DNA of 55,998 nucleotides from Verrucomicrobiaceae bacterium (GTDB lineage: Bacteria; Verrucomicrobiota; Verrucomicrobiia; Verrucomicrobiales; Akkermansiaceae). The notes under the pieces are model-generated. The model saw only the letters and a program-made list of their open reading frames with translations. It did no database searches and was not told the origin of the DNA. Positions 31,174 to 43,493 of this stretch are shown in pieces. Position numbers and translations under genes: made by a program. Positions within the stretch are counted from its first letter, which is position 1. Every line of letters begins with the position of its first letter. The stretch is from NCBI GenBank assembly GCA_027487435.1, contig JAIYDP010000213.1, positions 1 through 55,998 on the forward strand, written 5' to 3'.

Positions 31174-34100
31174 TCAGAGATCCTTCGAGATTGCCCACAT
31201 GCTCTCCAAAACAGCATTGGCAAGGGACTTAAGCAAATCCTCCGCTTGCGCTGAATACGATCCCACCTCCCGATAAGACCCCACCTGCAGCGCGCCAACC
31301 ACCACATCACGTCCCATGACTGGCACACAAAGAACATGGCGGCAAGCCGTAATTGGCCCAGCCTGCCCGTCCAAATCCTCAAGCTTCGAATCGCTAGTTG
31401 CATCGGTTGCAAAGTCAGCTTGAGGCCTCGCTGGTGACATTCGCTCAGAGACAAGCATGTCTGAGAATTCTGACCCTGAGTTGTCTGCTGTGTTGACAAC
31501 CTCTCCAGTTTTGATGACGTGTCCCGCGATGCCACACAAGCGAGAGTCGGCCTTGGCGCCAGCGTGATCCCAACGAGTGAACAGCGTCTTTTTGCGGAGG
31601 TTCATGACAAAGCAGAACGCCTGCGAAAGTCAGCCCTCAATCGACGCGCATGACTTCGTCAGCCTGCATGAGCTCCTTCAATCCTGCAGATAACATGACC
31701 ATGAAGTCCTCTGATGGCGTCGCTCCACCTTTGGGAAGCAGGTGGGCGAGGAAATTGGCGAGCGCCTTGGTCCGATCCATGTTGAGGACAAAGCTTGATA
31801 AAATCAGAAAAATCGATAGAATCGAACTCGTCGATGATCCGCGCACGGGTCAGAACGATGCCTGCATGAGTTGAAAAGACTTGCATCATCAGAATGTCCT
31901 CCGAGTTAAATTTTCCGTTCTTCTTGTTGACGACTTGAATGACTGCAAAGCAGCGGCCACCGCTGCATCATCAATGAAAATGTATGAGACGCACTTGTCC
32001 ATCACTGGGACACCAAGCACGGAGTGAACGGTCGAGATCGACATAGCAAATCGCCAACGACTTTTGCTTCCGGCTGACCTTTAGCAATTAGCGACGGCGG
32101 TGGGGTAGAACGGTGCGCGATTGACGATGGATGCGAAGTAAGATGGGTTCGACGAGGGGTCGTTGACGTTCATTAGTCGCCCAGTGGCCTTCAGAACATT
32201 ACAGACGTATGTGAAGAAAACTCACCGCTACCATTCCTGCAATTCCTTCCCCAACGTTGACGGAGAGAGGCTCCAACGGCTGCCCATCAAATCGCTCTGG
32301 ATGATTTAGGTAGGGCAGGACGACTCATGGGCAACCATCTTCGTTCGCATCAAACGCCCACAGAACTTGTCGGCGCTGGCGACTGTGAGTGAAGGATTGA
32401 CACGAGCTGACCGGTTCTAAAATGAAAAGAGTAGCTTTTTGTGCATCGCAGACGCTTGCGACTACCTCGCTGATTCTCTTTGCAGTATTGCGAAGATTTG
32501 TCTCTGCAGTGATGAGATAATGAACTAAGAGAGCAAGACCTGATGAGATGTCTCGAAGCTGCGTATGGAGCTGCTCAAAACGCGCTTGAAAATCAGATTG
32601 GAGCTGCACGTGCATCACTGTGGCGCCGCATGTTGTGGAGAGCAACTCCAAAGTGAACAGCCAGCAGCTGGACTAGCCGCATCTCGAAATTGCTGAAGCT
32701 CCCTGTTGGTGATACTTTCGGCGGGGACGGAGTTGGAGGGGTGCCCTCCTTCGAGCTGCGCTGAAGCTGTGGCGACATTTCTGTTTTCGATGCGGAATTC
32801 GGCCTTGGCGAAGAAGTGCCCGACGCGAGAAGAAGATTAGATGCGGAGCCACCACGCCGAACTTGGCGCCGCCGCTCGCCTTCGGCCGAGGGCGACTTCG
32901 TCGTTAAAGGGTGATGGTGCGGGCCACCTGTTCATCTTCTTGGATCAAAGTGAGTTGCAACCCAGCCTTCGCAGACGCATCAACGACTTTATTTGACACC
33001 TGCAGCACCGCGACGATTTTGCCCGACGGATCTCGAACAGGAATCGACAGAAGAGATGTCGTGACGTGTCGCGGCCGCTCGTCGATGTTGGCGCTAAACT
33101 TGGGGTGAGTTCGTGCGTCCGACAGGTTGATGCTTTCGCCCTCCAGATAGGTCAAGGCTGCAATTCCGAGCATGGGCAAGATCCGCTTCTTGGCAGGTGT
33201 GCAAGCTTTCCCAGAAAACCGAAGGCACGTCATTTCGTCTGCTGAAGGTTGATTGATTATGAAGATTGCAATCTCCGACGCATTGGAGAGAATCTGGAAG
33301 TGGCGTGCCGCAAGTGGATAGACGACATCTGGGTCAATCTTTGTGCTATAAGCAAACTATTATCAGTAATCAAATACCTCGCATGACAGGGTCTGCGCCA
33401 TGTCGTTGACAGTCCTCTGACCGTTGATGACTTGGCGCAACTCCTCCTCGACGGCAAAGCGCTTGTCGAGGACGTCGCAATGGTACAGTGCGTTCGACAC
33501 AGCGACTGAAATCAAAAGCAAGCTGCTTTCGTCGTCGTGCGAAAAGCCTCCTGCATGCAGCTGCGATCGTCAACAAGCGCCATGGACAAAAATCCCAACC
33601 TTCATTCTCGAATGGTCAACGACGCCATCACTGGGCGACGCAGCTTGAACGTCCCACTCAGCCGTGCCATCAATACTCATCTTGTTGATCGCCTGGACGA
33701 CCCCCACGATCTACTTTGTCAAGGGGAATGAAATCTGATAAATGGGACCCTATCATTGCTGGAAGGGCGCAGAGGGACGGACAAAACGGACTTGACGTCA
33801 ACGCCGTCGACAGCGTCGACGAGCAAATTGAATTTTTCATTCAAATCAATGTCCCCGTTCAAAAAGATGGGCTTTCCCGTCGCAACCACTTGCCCAGCGA
33901 TGCCTAGCTTTGAACTGCAGCGGAAGATTTGCCCATCAACGGAGTATGCGTCGAGATTTGTGCTCGGGCCGGCACGAACGGTCCACATCAATCCAGGCTC
34001 ATTTGAGAGGAGATAAATGATGACGTGCTGACAGCTCAGAGCTCTTGCGATGAAATCAGAAGTCTTGAGAATCACATGCGCGCTTTCATTTAGCGCGGTG

Positions 34101-36245
34101 ATGTCGAGGACTCCATCAATGAGCTGGCGCGAATTGGCCGCGACTCTTCTGCATGATGTCAGCAATGGACCCAAAAACTAACCGCTGCGCTTGACCCTCT
34201 TCAGAGTTTGCAATCACAACAGCCATCTGCGCAGCGAGGAACTTTGAGAGCCGCACGTCCCACTCGTCGAAATCAACGGCTGTTCGCGACATGGAGCTGC
34301 CAGAGGCACCTTTGTTTGCCGCCATCAAAATGGACCTCACACGGCCTTTGTGATCTACAGCAGGGACCACAAGGAGATTTGCAGGACGGATTCCACCCAG
34401 CGCAGCGTCCAGAAATGACGAGGAGAGTTTCACATCGTCTGGACGGTTAAAACAATGGATGAAAAAGTGGACCAATCGCTCTACGGATTAACATGTGCTG
34501 CTTCGATTTCACGACATCGGCGATCGGGTACGTGTTAGCGGCAATCGAAATAATTGGGCGCTTTTGCTTGGACGTCAGCGTGCGATGTGTCCTCGACGAA
34601 TGAAGTGGCGCGGAGTGAGGCCTCCTCTCGTCCGGCGGCAACGGCCTCGGCGGCTTGGCTTCGGGCGAAGCTTCTTCCTGGGATCCAAAGTCGCCAGGCG
34701 GTTGCCCGAGACGGAATCGAAACGATCCAGCCCTATCAATGTCGAACACGGCAACGCTGTCAACGCCCAACAGAGACTTGAGGCGAGACGAAGTCGTTTC
34801 GAAAATCTCGTCTTTGTCCCACACCGCCGTCAATGATGGCATGATAGTCTCTATCTCCGTGCGTTGCCGCTCGCGCTTCAGCCGCATCATGGCACTTTGA
34901 ATGACGGTCCCGAAATGGCGAGCAGTCTCTCTGTCGATTATGTCGAACATTCCCTCTTCAGCAGCCTTGCTGTCGACCGCAACGTCTGTGTGACGCGACA
35001 TGACCTCCACAATCGCAGCAACCGAAGGCTCACTCTCTGATGACGTCAAGGATGTCACGTAGACGTCAGAGCTGAGAATGGGGACCAAAAGGACGGACCA
35101 CGCAACATCAGCCTCGTCAGGCCCCATAAGCTTTGCAAACCGCTCGTCATGGCGGGTATCTGGACAGTACAAGATCTTCTTGAAGCGGAGAACATCGCGC
35201 ATGACGCCACCTAAGGACTTGCGCACTTCCTTCAATGACGTTGCGTCAGCGGTTCGTAAATCAAAGCTGGACTCAACAGCATTGACAGAGGATGCAAATG
35301 TTGACAGGTAGTTGGCCTTCTCATGCACGATGAGGAGTGTGGCTTTGTCTGCGTTCAACATCTTTTTGGTGTAAGAAGAGCAGAGAGCGACAAGGGAGGA
35401 GAGATCCGCGGGAGGAGACAGGAGGAGCTTGACGGCATGGGAGACGACATTTTTCATTGAGACTGACCATTTGGAGCCGTGAGTGCTTCTAATCACTTGA
35501 AGGAGGACGGGACAGAGTTGTCGAGCAAACACTGTGAGAACTATCTCGTCCAGTGGGTCTATGGACTGCATCGATAGCGGTAGAGAGATGTTGAGGACCC
35601 CAACGACGCTTCGCTGCACTGCTCCGTCAGGCATTCTCTAGGACACGACTCACCACTGCCAGCGTGAACTTGAACGATCGGAACAGAAATAAAAGGCGCA
35701 TCTTGAAGTGCACGAATATGGTCCTGGTCCGAGAGCAAAGCCAAGTCAACTGTTGCGTTGAACCGCTCGTGGGACGACGCTTTCATGGAACTCACAGCCA
35801 ATCCTGACTCGATGACAGCAGCCGAGATTCCCTCGGACACTGGAAAGCTTGCGTCCCGCTCTGTCTCTCTCACAAGATGCAGAGTTTTCTTGTTCCTTGA
35901 CATCAGCAAAATGTTTGCTCTCGATGATTTCTTCGAAGTGAGGAAATGCAGAAACGAATTTACAAAGACGTCTTTCAAGCCATTTCGGACTTTATCAACG
36001 AATTCAGAAAGAGAGACTGAAGAGTCGATGGCCAAACTATCGCCAAGCGCAACAAGCTTCAGAAGTGACTGTGTTGAGCTCGTTGATGCGAGCTTGAAAT
36101 CTTTCCTCGTGTTCCCGTCGAAGCTAGCACCGCGATTCGTGACTAGCAATGTCAGCAGCTCAGCTCTTCATACGTTACGGGTCTCTGTAGATGCTTTAAG
36201 GGGATCCGGCACCCTCATGGGGGATTTTCTTGGAGACCTTTTCAT
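31174..36245 (-). CDS. large protein with about seven tandem GAF domains
   Basis: From ATG 36245 (M-K-R-S-P-R-K-S) many exons give about 1,500 residues made of repeated GAF units. Each has a helix, a sheet with SVP/SIPV/CVPV (FISVPIV, SVLLVPIL, LLVVPAV, SVLSVPL, LLSIPV, VLCVPVMG), and between them the conserved GIAGxV segment (for example KLGIAGQVVATGKPIFLNGD and CGIAGHVIKTGEVVNTAD). The NKxFDxxVD-like block reads NLLVDAVDGVDVK in one unit. GAF domains bind cGMP, cAMP, bilins or small metabolites, or act as dimerisation domains. No kinase, cyclase, phosphodiesterase or DNA-binding domain is visible, which is unusual. The intron before VQRSVVGVLNISL is a clear 34-base GT-AG. Unit count is approximate; 31880-32330 is less clear. 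Confidence 0.8.
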
Positions 36246-36434
36246 AACGACTGCTGAAATTGATTGATGCCAAGTTAAAAGTAAAATTTAAATTCGTACA
36301 AAAGGCATCATCGTGAATGGGGCACACTACAAAATATTTTTGCCTGAAAATATTTTTTTTTGAAAAGTTCCTGGAGAGCGCTTTTTGATGCCAGATTCGT
36401 ACCCAAAATTCTCAAACAATAACTTTCAAGACGA
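36246..36434. promoter_or_regulatory. divergent promoter spacer between the GAF-array and PLAA genes
   Basis: This AT-rich stretch of 189 bases contains AAAATATTTTTGCC followed 10 bases later by AAAATATTTTTTTTT. Its position between two start codons makes it a likely bidirectional promoter; no TATA box at a convincing distance is apparent. Confidence 0.35.
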
Positions 36435-39192
36435 ATGCAAGTGCGAGATGTTTTCGGAGGCCACAAAGGGGATGTTTTTACTCGCTTTTAACATTTAATC
36501 CGTAAGGTTCGTTCTATTGCAGTTACTAGATATGGATGGGTAGTCTCTGCATCCAGGGATACAACACTCAAGGTTTGGGAGCCTGTACGATCGCGGATGC
36601 GCGATTTCTAATGACACAGAAAGGAAATTCGTACCACGAAGCCTTCTCTTTGATCGGTCATCAGCATTATGTCGCCTCTGTAGCGTCTATATATCATAAT
36701 GATTCCGGGATTCTTACTGCGTCCGGTTCCAACGACAAGTACCTTCTCCACCTACGATCTTATTTTGAAGGTCGATTCTCTTGTGGCTTAATGCAACAGC
36801 ATGCTCAGTACTTGAGGGTCACACTAGCACAGTTTGCTCTCTCAGTGCTACATCCTCACCGAACCATCTCTTGTCGTCGTCATGGGACAAGTGAGCAGTC
36901 TGATGCTTTGCTAACGAATAGGACTGCAATGTTATGGGATGTTGAGAAAGCTAAACCAGTAACGTCATTTACCGGCCATGCTGAAGCCGTTTGGGCTGTC
37001 CGTGAATTGCAGCCTGGTCTTGTCTTAACGAGTGAGGCTGCCTCTTTTCGTTTCTTTTTTGACTCTGAAGCTTCTGCCGACAAAACTCTCCGACTATGGA
37101 GCCAAGGCAGTGTAGTTGCAAGTTTTATTGGACACACAGATTGTGTCCGAGATGCTGTATTTGATGGACAGAGTATCTTTTCGGTCGGAAATGACGGGTA
37201 CAGTCCTCTCGCTACATCTGATGCCGGCAGCCAATTAATTCAATGGACTCTTGATGCTAGAAAAGTCTGCTCTCTTGATGCTCATCCCCATTTTGTGTAT
37301 GCTGCGGCATATGATGGCTTGTCACGCATCGCCACATCGTCAGAAGACAAGTCATTTGCTCTTTTTGACACTGCTGCGACAAAAGCAGCGATTACAAATC
37401 CAATTGTCCGCATTGGAGCTAATCCTGTTCCTGCGATTCCTTGGGACGTTGAGTTTCTTCCAGATGGAGATGTTGTTGTGTTCGATCCGCTATTTTTCTA
37501 AGTTAACGTTGCAGTGGGTGCAGCGATGGAATGTTACGCATTTTTACCAATTCTGCCTCCAGAACTGGTGGCGATGATATGCAAGTAGCATACAAGCAAT
37601 CGTTGTCCGCGCAAACCGTGTCCAAGTCTTTCGCCTTGTTCATCTTTTATTTCGCAGGGAAGAGATTGGAGGTAGCCAGCTGAAAGATGTCAAAGATGAA
37701 AGTGCTCTATCCGTTCCAGGCGGAAGGGATGGCCAGCAGCTCTTTGTTCGAAAGGGTGGAGAGACGCAAGTGTACGTGTGGAGTGCTTTGCAATCGGAGT
37801 GGACATTGGTTGATTCAGACTACATCGTCTGACTAGCAAGATTGGAACAGTAGTGAACAATCCGACGGCATCGAATGCACAAGAAGTGGACGGAGTTCGA
37901 TTCGATTTGGTGCGTTAGCTTCTTTTTGTATCCTCATGGACCAAGGTGATTGACGTCGACATTGATGGAATGCCCCCATTGAAATTAGGAGTTAATCAAG
38001 GAGGTCCTCTTCATTCCATTTGTGTGATATGCCCAGACAACCCATACGCAGTCGCTCAATCTTTCATCGACAAGCACGACTTGTCGCAAGACCATTTAGA
38101 AGAGTCTACACCCACTCTCTGCGGCCTTATCGTTCAGGATTGCGTCTTTTGTGTTTCAGAGACTCCAGGGATTTACGTTGGGCCAGGTCGCTGACCCACT
38201 TCTGGATTCTCGGTCCAGCGCCGCGCTGCGGGATTTCAGCAAAGTGTTCTCGCTTATGCATGGGTATGACATTCCAGTCTTCATACAATCTCGTCGAGCC
38301 TTTCTCAGCCGATGGCGTTTACAAGAAGATAAGCGAGTTCAATTCCATTTCGAATTCCCTCTCCATTAAAGAGCTTGAAAGTGTCGCAAGGTTGATCCAA
38401 GTTGCAAATCATGGCTCTCGATGCAGCATTGAGGATATCTCGGCTTTATTGACAATGATGCGATGGCCCGTTGGACAGAGATTTCCAGGTCCTCCTTTGC
38501 TCTCCACTTTGACTTTGAAGCGCTGGATCTTGCAAGAGCTCTTCTGCTTCGAGAATCTTCCGTCGGTGCGCTGCTACAAAAGGATATTTTTCAGATAGTT
38601 ATCTCCACGTTGTCCTCAAGTTTAGTGGACTCTCCTAACACGGCGCTGATGGCTTTGCGGTACTTTACGAACTGCTTCAAATTCGAGATCGGCAGGCAAT
38701 TTTTGTTTTCAATGTTTGCAGAGGTTGCGTTTTGTCGTCCACGCTTACTTTCAGGTCGCAACGGTTGTGTCAGCTTGTGCCAAAACTCAGAACCCGAAAG
38801 TTTTATCCCTCTACGGATCGTTTGTCGCAAAGTTTGTTGCATTCTACTCGTACTTATCCTTGAGTGTCTTAGTTGGCCAGAGCTTGACATACTATGATGA
38901 GCTCATTGCCCAATTGTCTTTGGACTTGGCTGTTGAGCTTTTCTCGAGTTCTATTCCAAATGAGATCGTACATGATCTCCTTATGGCTGTCGGGACGTTG
39001 GTGAGCTCGCAGTGTGGTTTTCTGATTCTAAAGCTGAGCCGGAAACGTGGACTCAAAACTGTTGCCAAAGGATTGGTTTGACATTCGTACAACTTCTCTG
39101 ACGCAGAAAAGAAATCATGCATCGAGCACATAGCAGTCGGTCAGGATGCAGAGAGTGCTAGGATTGCGTCTGATGTTCTTCGTTTGCTCTAG
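36435..39192 (+). CDS. PLAA: PLAA/Doa1 ubiquitin-binding WD40 protein
   Basis: ATG 36435 (M-Q-V-R-D-V-F-G-G-H) joins over a 32-base intron to VRSIAVTRYGW and VVSASRDTTLKVWEP, the first WD blade. Further blades read FTGHAEAVWAVRELQPGLVL, SVVASFIGHTDCVRD and IATSSEDKSFALFD. A PFU domain follows (VPGGRDGQQLFVRKGGETQV then YVWSALQSEW, and DVDIDGMPPLKLGVNQG joined to DNPYAVAQSFIDKHDL). An alpha-helical PUL-type end runs to VLRLL at 39192. Doa1/PLAA binds ubiquitin through the propeller and PFU and Cdc48/p97 through PUL, controlling ubiquitin levels and endosomal or ER-linked degradation. All three modules are present in the canonical order. Several small exons in 36700-36950 and 38200-38900 were only partly resolved. 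Confidence 0.88.
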
Positions 39193-39215
39193 AGGGTTCC
39201 AACATTATTTGTACT

Positions 39216-39488
39216 TCAAGACCTTTTCTTGAACAGTTTTCCCACCGTATCCACGAGGCCATATCCTGAAATGTCACAGAAAGTAAAGGAGGCACGACCA
39301 AAGCTCATTCCAACGGCAGCTGAGGCGCCGATAAGAAAAGGTTGAATAACGAACCTCTTGAGGCCATCCCCGACAGGAGAAGACCAAAAATCTGCATAGT
39401 GAACAAACGAGTTGCAACAGAGACCATGATCATCGTCTGAAGCGATCGTTGTTGCTGGAGTCATCGGAGTTTTGGGCGTAGATGACAT
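39216..39488 (-). CDS. small single-membrane-span protein, function unknown
   Basis: From ATG 39488 (M-S-S-T-P-K-T-P-M-T-P) two exons give about 80 residues. A Thr/Pro-rich start precedes VHYADFWSSPVGDGLKRFVI, a glycine/alanine-rich helix (QPFLIGASAAVGMSFGYGL) and a basic end VGKLFKKRS. The glycine-spaced helix with a Lys/Arg tail resembles small mitochondrial outer-membrane or assembly proteins in general style, but I recognise no family. The 33-base intron (GTCGTG...GACATTTCAG) is required to reach the basic tail. The frame is open to another ATG at 39563, only 10 bases from the RPS11 start, which I consider less likely. Tail-to-tail with PLAA (23 bases). Confidence 0.5.
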   Translation of the reverse strand: MSSTPKTPMTPATTIASDDDHGLCCNSFVHYADFWSSPVGDGLKRFVIQPFLIGASAAVGMSFGRASFTFCDISGYGLVDTVGKLFKKRS

Positions 39489-39572
39489 CGCAAGATTCTG
39501 TCGACGAGCAGTAACTAAGTATGAGGTGAACTTTAGAGATAATTTGGAGTTCCGCATTTCCATCCCCCCACC

Positions 39573-40188
39573 ATGGCTGAACAGACTGAGCGTGCCTTCC
39601 AGAAGCAGGCCTCAATTTACATCAAGGCTACCAAGCTTGCGAACAAGAAGAGTTCGAAGAACCTTCGGTTCTTTTTTCTTGATATTTCTGGTATCCTGAC
39701 TTCGATAGCCTCGTCAAAGAGGTTGGTCTTGGCATCAAGACCCCCAGCGAGGCGATCGAGGTTTTGAGCTCTATTTGCGACGTTCTAACGTCGAAGGGCA
39801 AGTACATTGACAAGAAGTGCCCGTTTGTTGGCAATGTGAGCATCCGTGGCCGTATTCTCCGCGGTATTGTGACGTCTACTAAGATGAAGAGGTTCATTAA
39901 ATTTCGTCCATTCTTCCTTATCAATGTAGAACTATCATCATTCGCCGCGACTATCTCCACTACGTCAAGAAGTACAACCGTTTTGAGAAGCGCCATTCGA
40001 ACACACCGGCTCACTGCTCGCCTGCGTTTGATGTGAAGGAAGGTGACATGGTTGCCGTTGGTCAGTGCCGGTCATTCCTCTTGAGCTTCTCGTCTTAGTT
40101 TCTTAGGCCTTTGTCGAAGACTGTCCGTTTCAATGTCATCGACATCATCTCCTCCGCCAGCGCAAAGAAGGGCTTCTCCAAGTTCTAA
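39573..40188 (+). CDS. RPS11: cytosolic 40S ribosomal protein uS17 (RPS11)
   Basis: Five exons give about 140 residues: [20 protein letters not shown]..., [57 protein letters not shown] and [14 protein letters not shown]...KGFSKF. They match RPS11 of other eukaryotes in order and length. The introns are the best evidence for splicing rules in this genome: GTTCTTTT...CCTGACTTCGATAG (41 bases), GTTTTGAG...TTCTAACGTCGAAG, GTTCATTA...CAATGTAG and GTCATTCC...TTTCTTAG. Three of four have a branch-like CTGAC/CTAAC or similar site close to the AG. The protein binds 18S rRNA early in small-subunit assembly. Confidence 0.95.
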
Positions 40189-40291
40189 AGGGCATGCAAT
40201 TTCTAGTGCAAGTTGTGAGTTGGGGTGATTAAAACGGAAAATCAAGACGTCACTGGCCGAAGTTTTTCTTAATTGCATAGAAGTACAGAGA

Positions 40292-40974
40292 TTAATCGTC
40301 ATCAGAGTCAGAAAAGTCCAAAGGATTGGACCCCTTGTGCTTCATGATGCGATAGAAATCCTCTTCATTAATCTCTCCATCTCCGTCCCTGTCGGCTTCG
40401 TCAATCATTTCCTGGATTTCTTCGTCAGTCATCTTTTCACCAACCTGAGAGTTAGGCGAAAACAATGAGAGATGACCATTTCAATGACTCGCTTGAGCTT
40501 TGCAAAAGAAATGCGACCAGTGTTGTCGTCGTCAAACAGCCTGAACACTTTCATGATCTCTTCCTTTGAATCCCTTGTGGCCTCCAAGGTCAGAATAAAG
40601 AGCGCAGTGAGTAACCATTTTGGCGCTCATGATCTGCTGAAATTCGTCATACGTAATCACGGAATGGTCATCCTTGTCAAATTGCTTGATCAGTTCTCGG
40701 ACATCTCGTTTTTTGACCTCAAATCCAAGTGCACGCATGGCAATCTTCAACTCTCTAACGTCGATCGTGCCTGAAATACTGCTTAGCAAACAAAAACGCC
40801 CAATGCACCAGATCCGTCGGTGTCAAACAATTCGAAAGCTTCTCTGATTTCGTGCAGTTGCTCTTCTGTGAGCTCAGATTTCCTTGAAGGAGTTCGTCGG
40901 CGAGAAGGTGACAAAGAGGACCGCATTGGAGTCCTCAGTGCAGAACGAGATCGCATCAATGACGTTGAAGCCAT
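40292..40974 (-). CDS. centrin
   Basis: From ATG 40974 a basic Ser/Arg-rich leader ([20 protein letters not shown]) precedes four EF-hands. Loops read [36 protein letters not shown] and [12 protein letters not shown], all with acidic positions 1, 3 and 12 or close equivalents. The protein ends [16 protein letters not shown], the standard centrin C-terminus. Three introns are inferred, one with GTGCATTGG...GCTAAGCAGTATTTCAG and one of 32 bases before VGEKMTDEE that keeps the linker at family length. Centrin is a calcium-binding contractile protein of basal bodies and centrioles, so a flagellate stage is likely. The second loop is less regular and may bind calcium weakly. Confidence 0.93.
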
Positions 40975-41012
40975 TTTATGGTCAAATTAAAAAGCTGTTA
41001 ATTTAACACGAG

Positions 41013-42422
41013 TCAAATGAATTTGGCAGCCACAACTGCAGCTCCAAGAACAGCAATGGACAGAACCGGAATCAGAAATCTCCTCTTTCTACGACGTGCC
41101 TTCACTTTCTTGAAATCCGGCCACATGTCCGAAGATTTTTTCTGGATGAGGTCGATGGCCTCTCGTCCTGTCACTCGCTGGTCGAATAGTGAGTCATTCG
41201 TATGGCAAGTCGGCATGACATCTTCTATGTCGGAAACGTATCCAAGCTGAATAAACTTGTCGCTCTTCGCGTTAAAGCGGACAAACCACGAAGGTTGAGC
41301 GGAGTCCGCCAATTCGAAATATTTTCGAAAAAGTTTTCCCAAGTCATCAGCTGCAACCGAAACATTCCACCGAGGTGCTCCTTGACGAAGCCGCTGCCGT
41401 TGTGCGACCAGAATAGCGCTATCCTGGGAACTCAGCTTGCAACGAATTTGATGACTTGATTGATAACTTTGACGTTCGATCTCTTAAATATGAAGTCAGG
41501 AATAGCCTTGACAAACGTCCTAGCGTTACGGAAAAATAACCTTGTCCGCGTTCGAGTGAGAGGAGTGCAATAATGCATCTATGAAGATTAGAATATATCC
41601 AACAAAAGTCCGTACCTGGTGAAAACGAGCGCCCATTTGCGGCATCGACACTTCAAGCCGAATGGCCATAGGAGGATCAAATCTTATCATGTATCTTAAC
41701 GGCTTTGCCTTCAGGGTTACAAACACAGGGAGAGACAAGCACTGTCTCGTCCGATGATATCCTCCCTTCGAAACTTGTTCCGTCAACTTCGATCGTTATC
41801 TTGGTCGAAGACGGATAGTTTTGGTCAGGTGGGCCAATGAAAACACCTTGCTCTCCTTCATGCGTGAACTGCAAGTGTGCGGGATCCAAAAGATTCTCAA
41901 CGACGGCCTCAAAGCTGCAGTCTACGTCAGAATAGTCATCAACGACCACGAAGTCGCGGTCAGACCGTTCTGGCATCAGTGGCGGAAGCTGAACTTTCGC
42001 CGCATCATCAGCACTGCCAGGAAACACCCAGATCATGGCATCATGAGCAGCAACTGGGTACGAAGGAACTCTAATAGAGCTTGGATTCTTGTCTGCAGTA
42101 AAGGAAGGCACCCTCACACAAGCTCCGTCTCCATCAAACTGCCACCCATGATATCGACACTCAATGTTGCCATTTCGAACGAATCCAACTGACAATGGAG
42201 TTGATCGATGGGCGCATCGATCTTGAAGACATTTCCATTGACCATCAGGCCCTTTGAAGAGCACCAGCGGTTCTCCAAGCAAATCAAAGCCGTACGGTAT
42301 CTCGTCATCTTTCGGGAGGTCTGTGACGTAGCAAATCGGATACCAATGCGCTCGAAACCCGACTTCAGGTTTAGCCTATTTCAATGTGCTTCATGACCTG
42401 GCACAGGGGCGTACGAATCCAT
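41013..42422 (-). CDS. Rieske non-haem oxygenase of the PAO/TIC55/PTC52 type, C-terminally membrane-anchored
   Basis: From ATG 42422 (M-D-S-Y-A-P-V-P) a first intron leads to VGFRAHWYPICYVTDLPKDD, then the Rieske cluster CAHR...CRYHGW (CxH and CxxH for the 2Fe-2S centre). ENLLDPAHLQFTHEG supplies the mononuclear iron ligands (D-x2-H-x4-H). The C-terminal domain runs through LHYCTPLTRTR and ends with RRRKRRFLIPVLSIAVLGAA, a membrane anchor with a basic collar. The closest known groups oxygenate chlorophyll derivatives (pheophorbide a oxygenase, chlorophyllide oxygenase, protochlorophyllide-related TIC55/PTC52). The redox CxxC seen in many plant PAO-group proteins is not visible. No plastid transit peptide is apparent at the short N-terminus. 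Substrate unknown. Confidence 0.86.
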
Positions 42423-42546
42423 GAAGAGGTGAACGATGTGTCACGTGCGCCTCTGGTCGGTTTCAACGCCGCTGAGCCATTCATTTATTGTGTGGCTATC
42501 CTTCCACTACTATAAACTCACACATGCTGAAATTTTTCTTGTTCGG

Positions 42547-43362
42547 TCAGCTTTGCTGAAAGGAGAGTCTCGCTTTCTTCACTGCTTGAGATTCTCGAAG
42601 CTTTGTCGCCAGTTTGAATTTGCTGTGCTTCGGAGAATTCATCGACTGGAGTGTGTCGTCTGACTTGTCTGGGCTTTGCAGCCTTTCTCTTAAGGAAATA
42701 ATGGTCTCATTTGCTTTCTGCAAGCGCTGCTGAAGCAAGTCATCTTCAATTGTTCTTAGTTTTGCATTCTCCCTCTGTTTTTTGAGGTCGTCAATCTGAT
42801 TGGAATAAGAAATGTAATTGACTGCGTACCTGCTGTACGAGATTATTCCTCTCATCTTTGAAATTCAGTTCGAGTTGCCTAATTTGAGCGGCATTTGCTG
42901 TTTCTGAGTTCAATAGTAATTTGGACACAACACTTTCATGTTGACTCTGTAGTTGGAGAAGAGAATCCTTCCGTGAACATTTTTCAAGCAGCAATTCATG
43001 CTCAAGATCTTTGATTCTTTCTCTTAGTTCTGCTGATTCATCATTGGATGCGCTGAGCTGAACATTCGATATTTCTTCTTGCGATTTCAACTTAGATGCC
43101 ATTTGACTGAGCTCCTTCCTTAATTCCTGTTAGGCTAAGGAAATACCGCTGTAGTGGATACAGTTAGTTCTTTTGCCATGGAAGCCTGTCCTTGTATGCT
43201 AGATTGTTGGTGTTGAAGTGCCTGAAATATGGCTGAAAAACTATCCCCTTGAATAGCTTTTGATGAAATATCTTCTTGAATACAATCTTTTTCGTTTCCC
43301 ATTCCTCCGAACGACGATTCCATGTCGTTTGCAAGTTCCGTCAGGCGTATCGACAAAGCCAT
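42547..43362 (-). CDS. coiled-coil protein, function unknown
   Basis: Three exons from ATG 43362 give about 245 residues: an N-terminal part (MALSIRLTELANDMESSFGG), long heptad stretches (ELRERIKDLEHELLLEKCSR, AAQIRQLELNFKDERNNLVQ, LRTIEDDLLQQRLQKANETI) and a Ser/Lys-rich end KLRESQAVKKARLSFQQS. The introns GTATCC...CTTAGCCTAACAG and GTACGC...TTCCAATCAG restore one continuous coil. No recognisable globular domain. It could be a cytoskeletal or basal-body component given the neighbouring centrin and AXDND1-like genes, but that is inference. Confidence 0.7.
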
Positions 43363-43493
43363 CTCTTGCCGCCAAATCGTAACTTAACAGATTGTTAGAA
43401 ACATTACATCGACTTATTTATTGTAGAGTACATTTTGCTGCGAGTGACTCTCAGCATGGATGCCTAATTATCATGTTCCAGTGGGATGGCACT

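Noticed and set aside
39573..39767. RPS11 exon 1 read through without splicing, or with a 17-base intron giving RFWYP
   Set aside because: The 17-base version lacks splice signals; the 41-base GT-AG intron with CTGAC branch gives [16 protein letters not shown] in frame.
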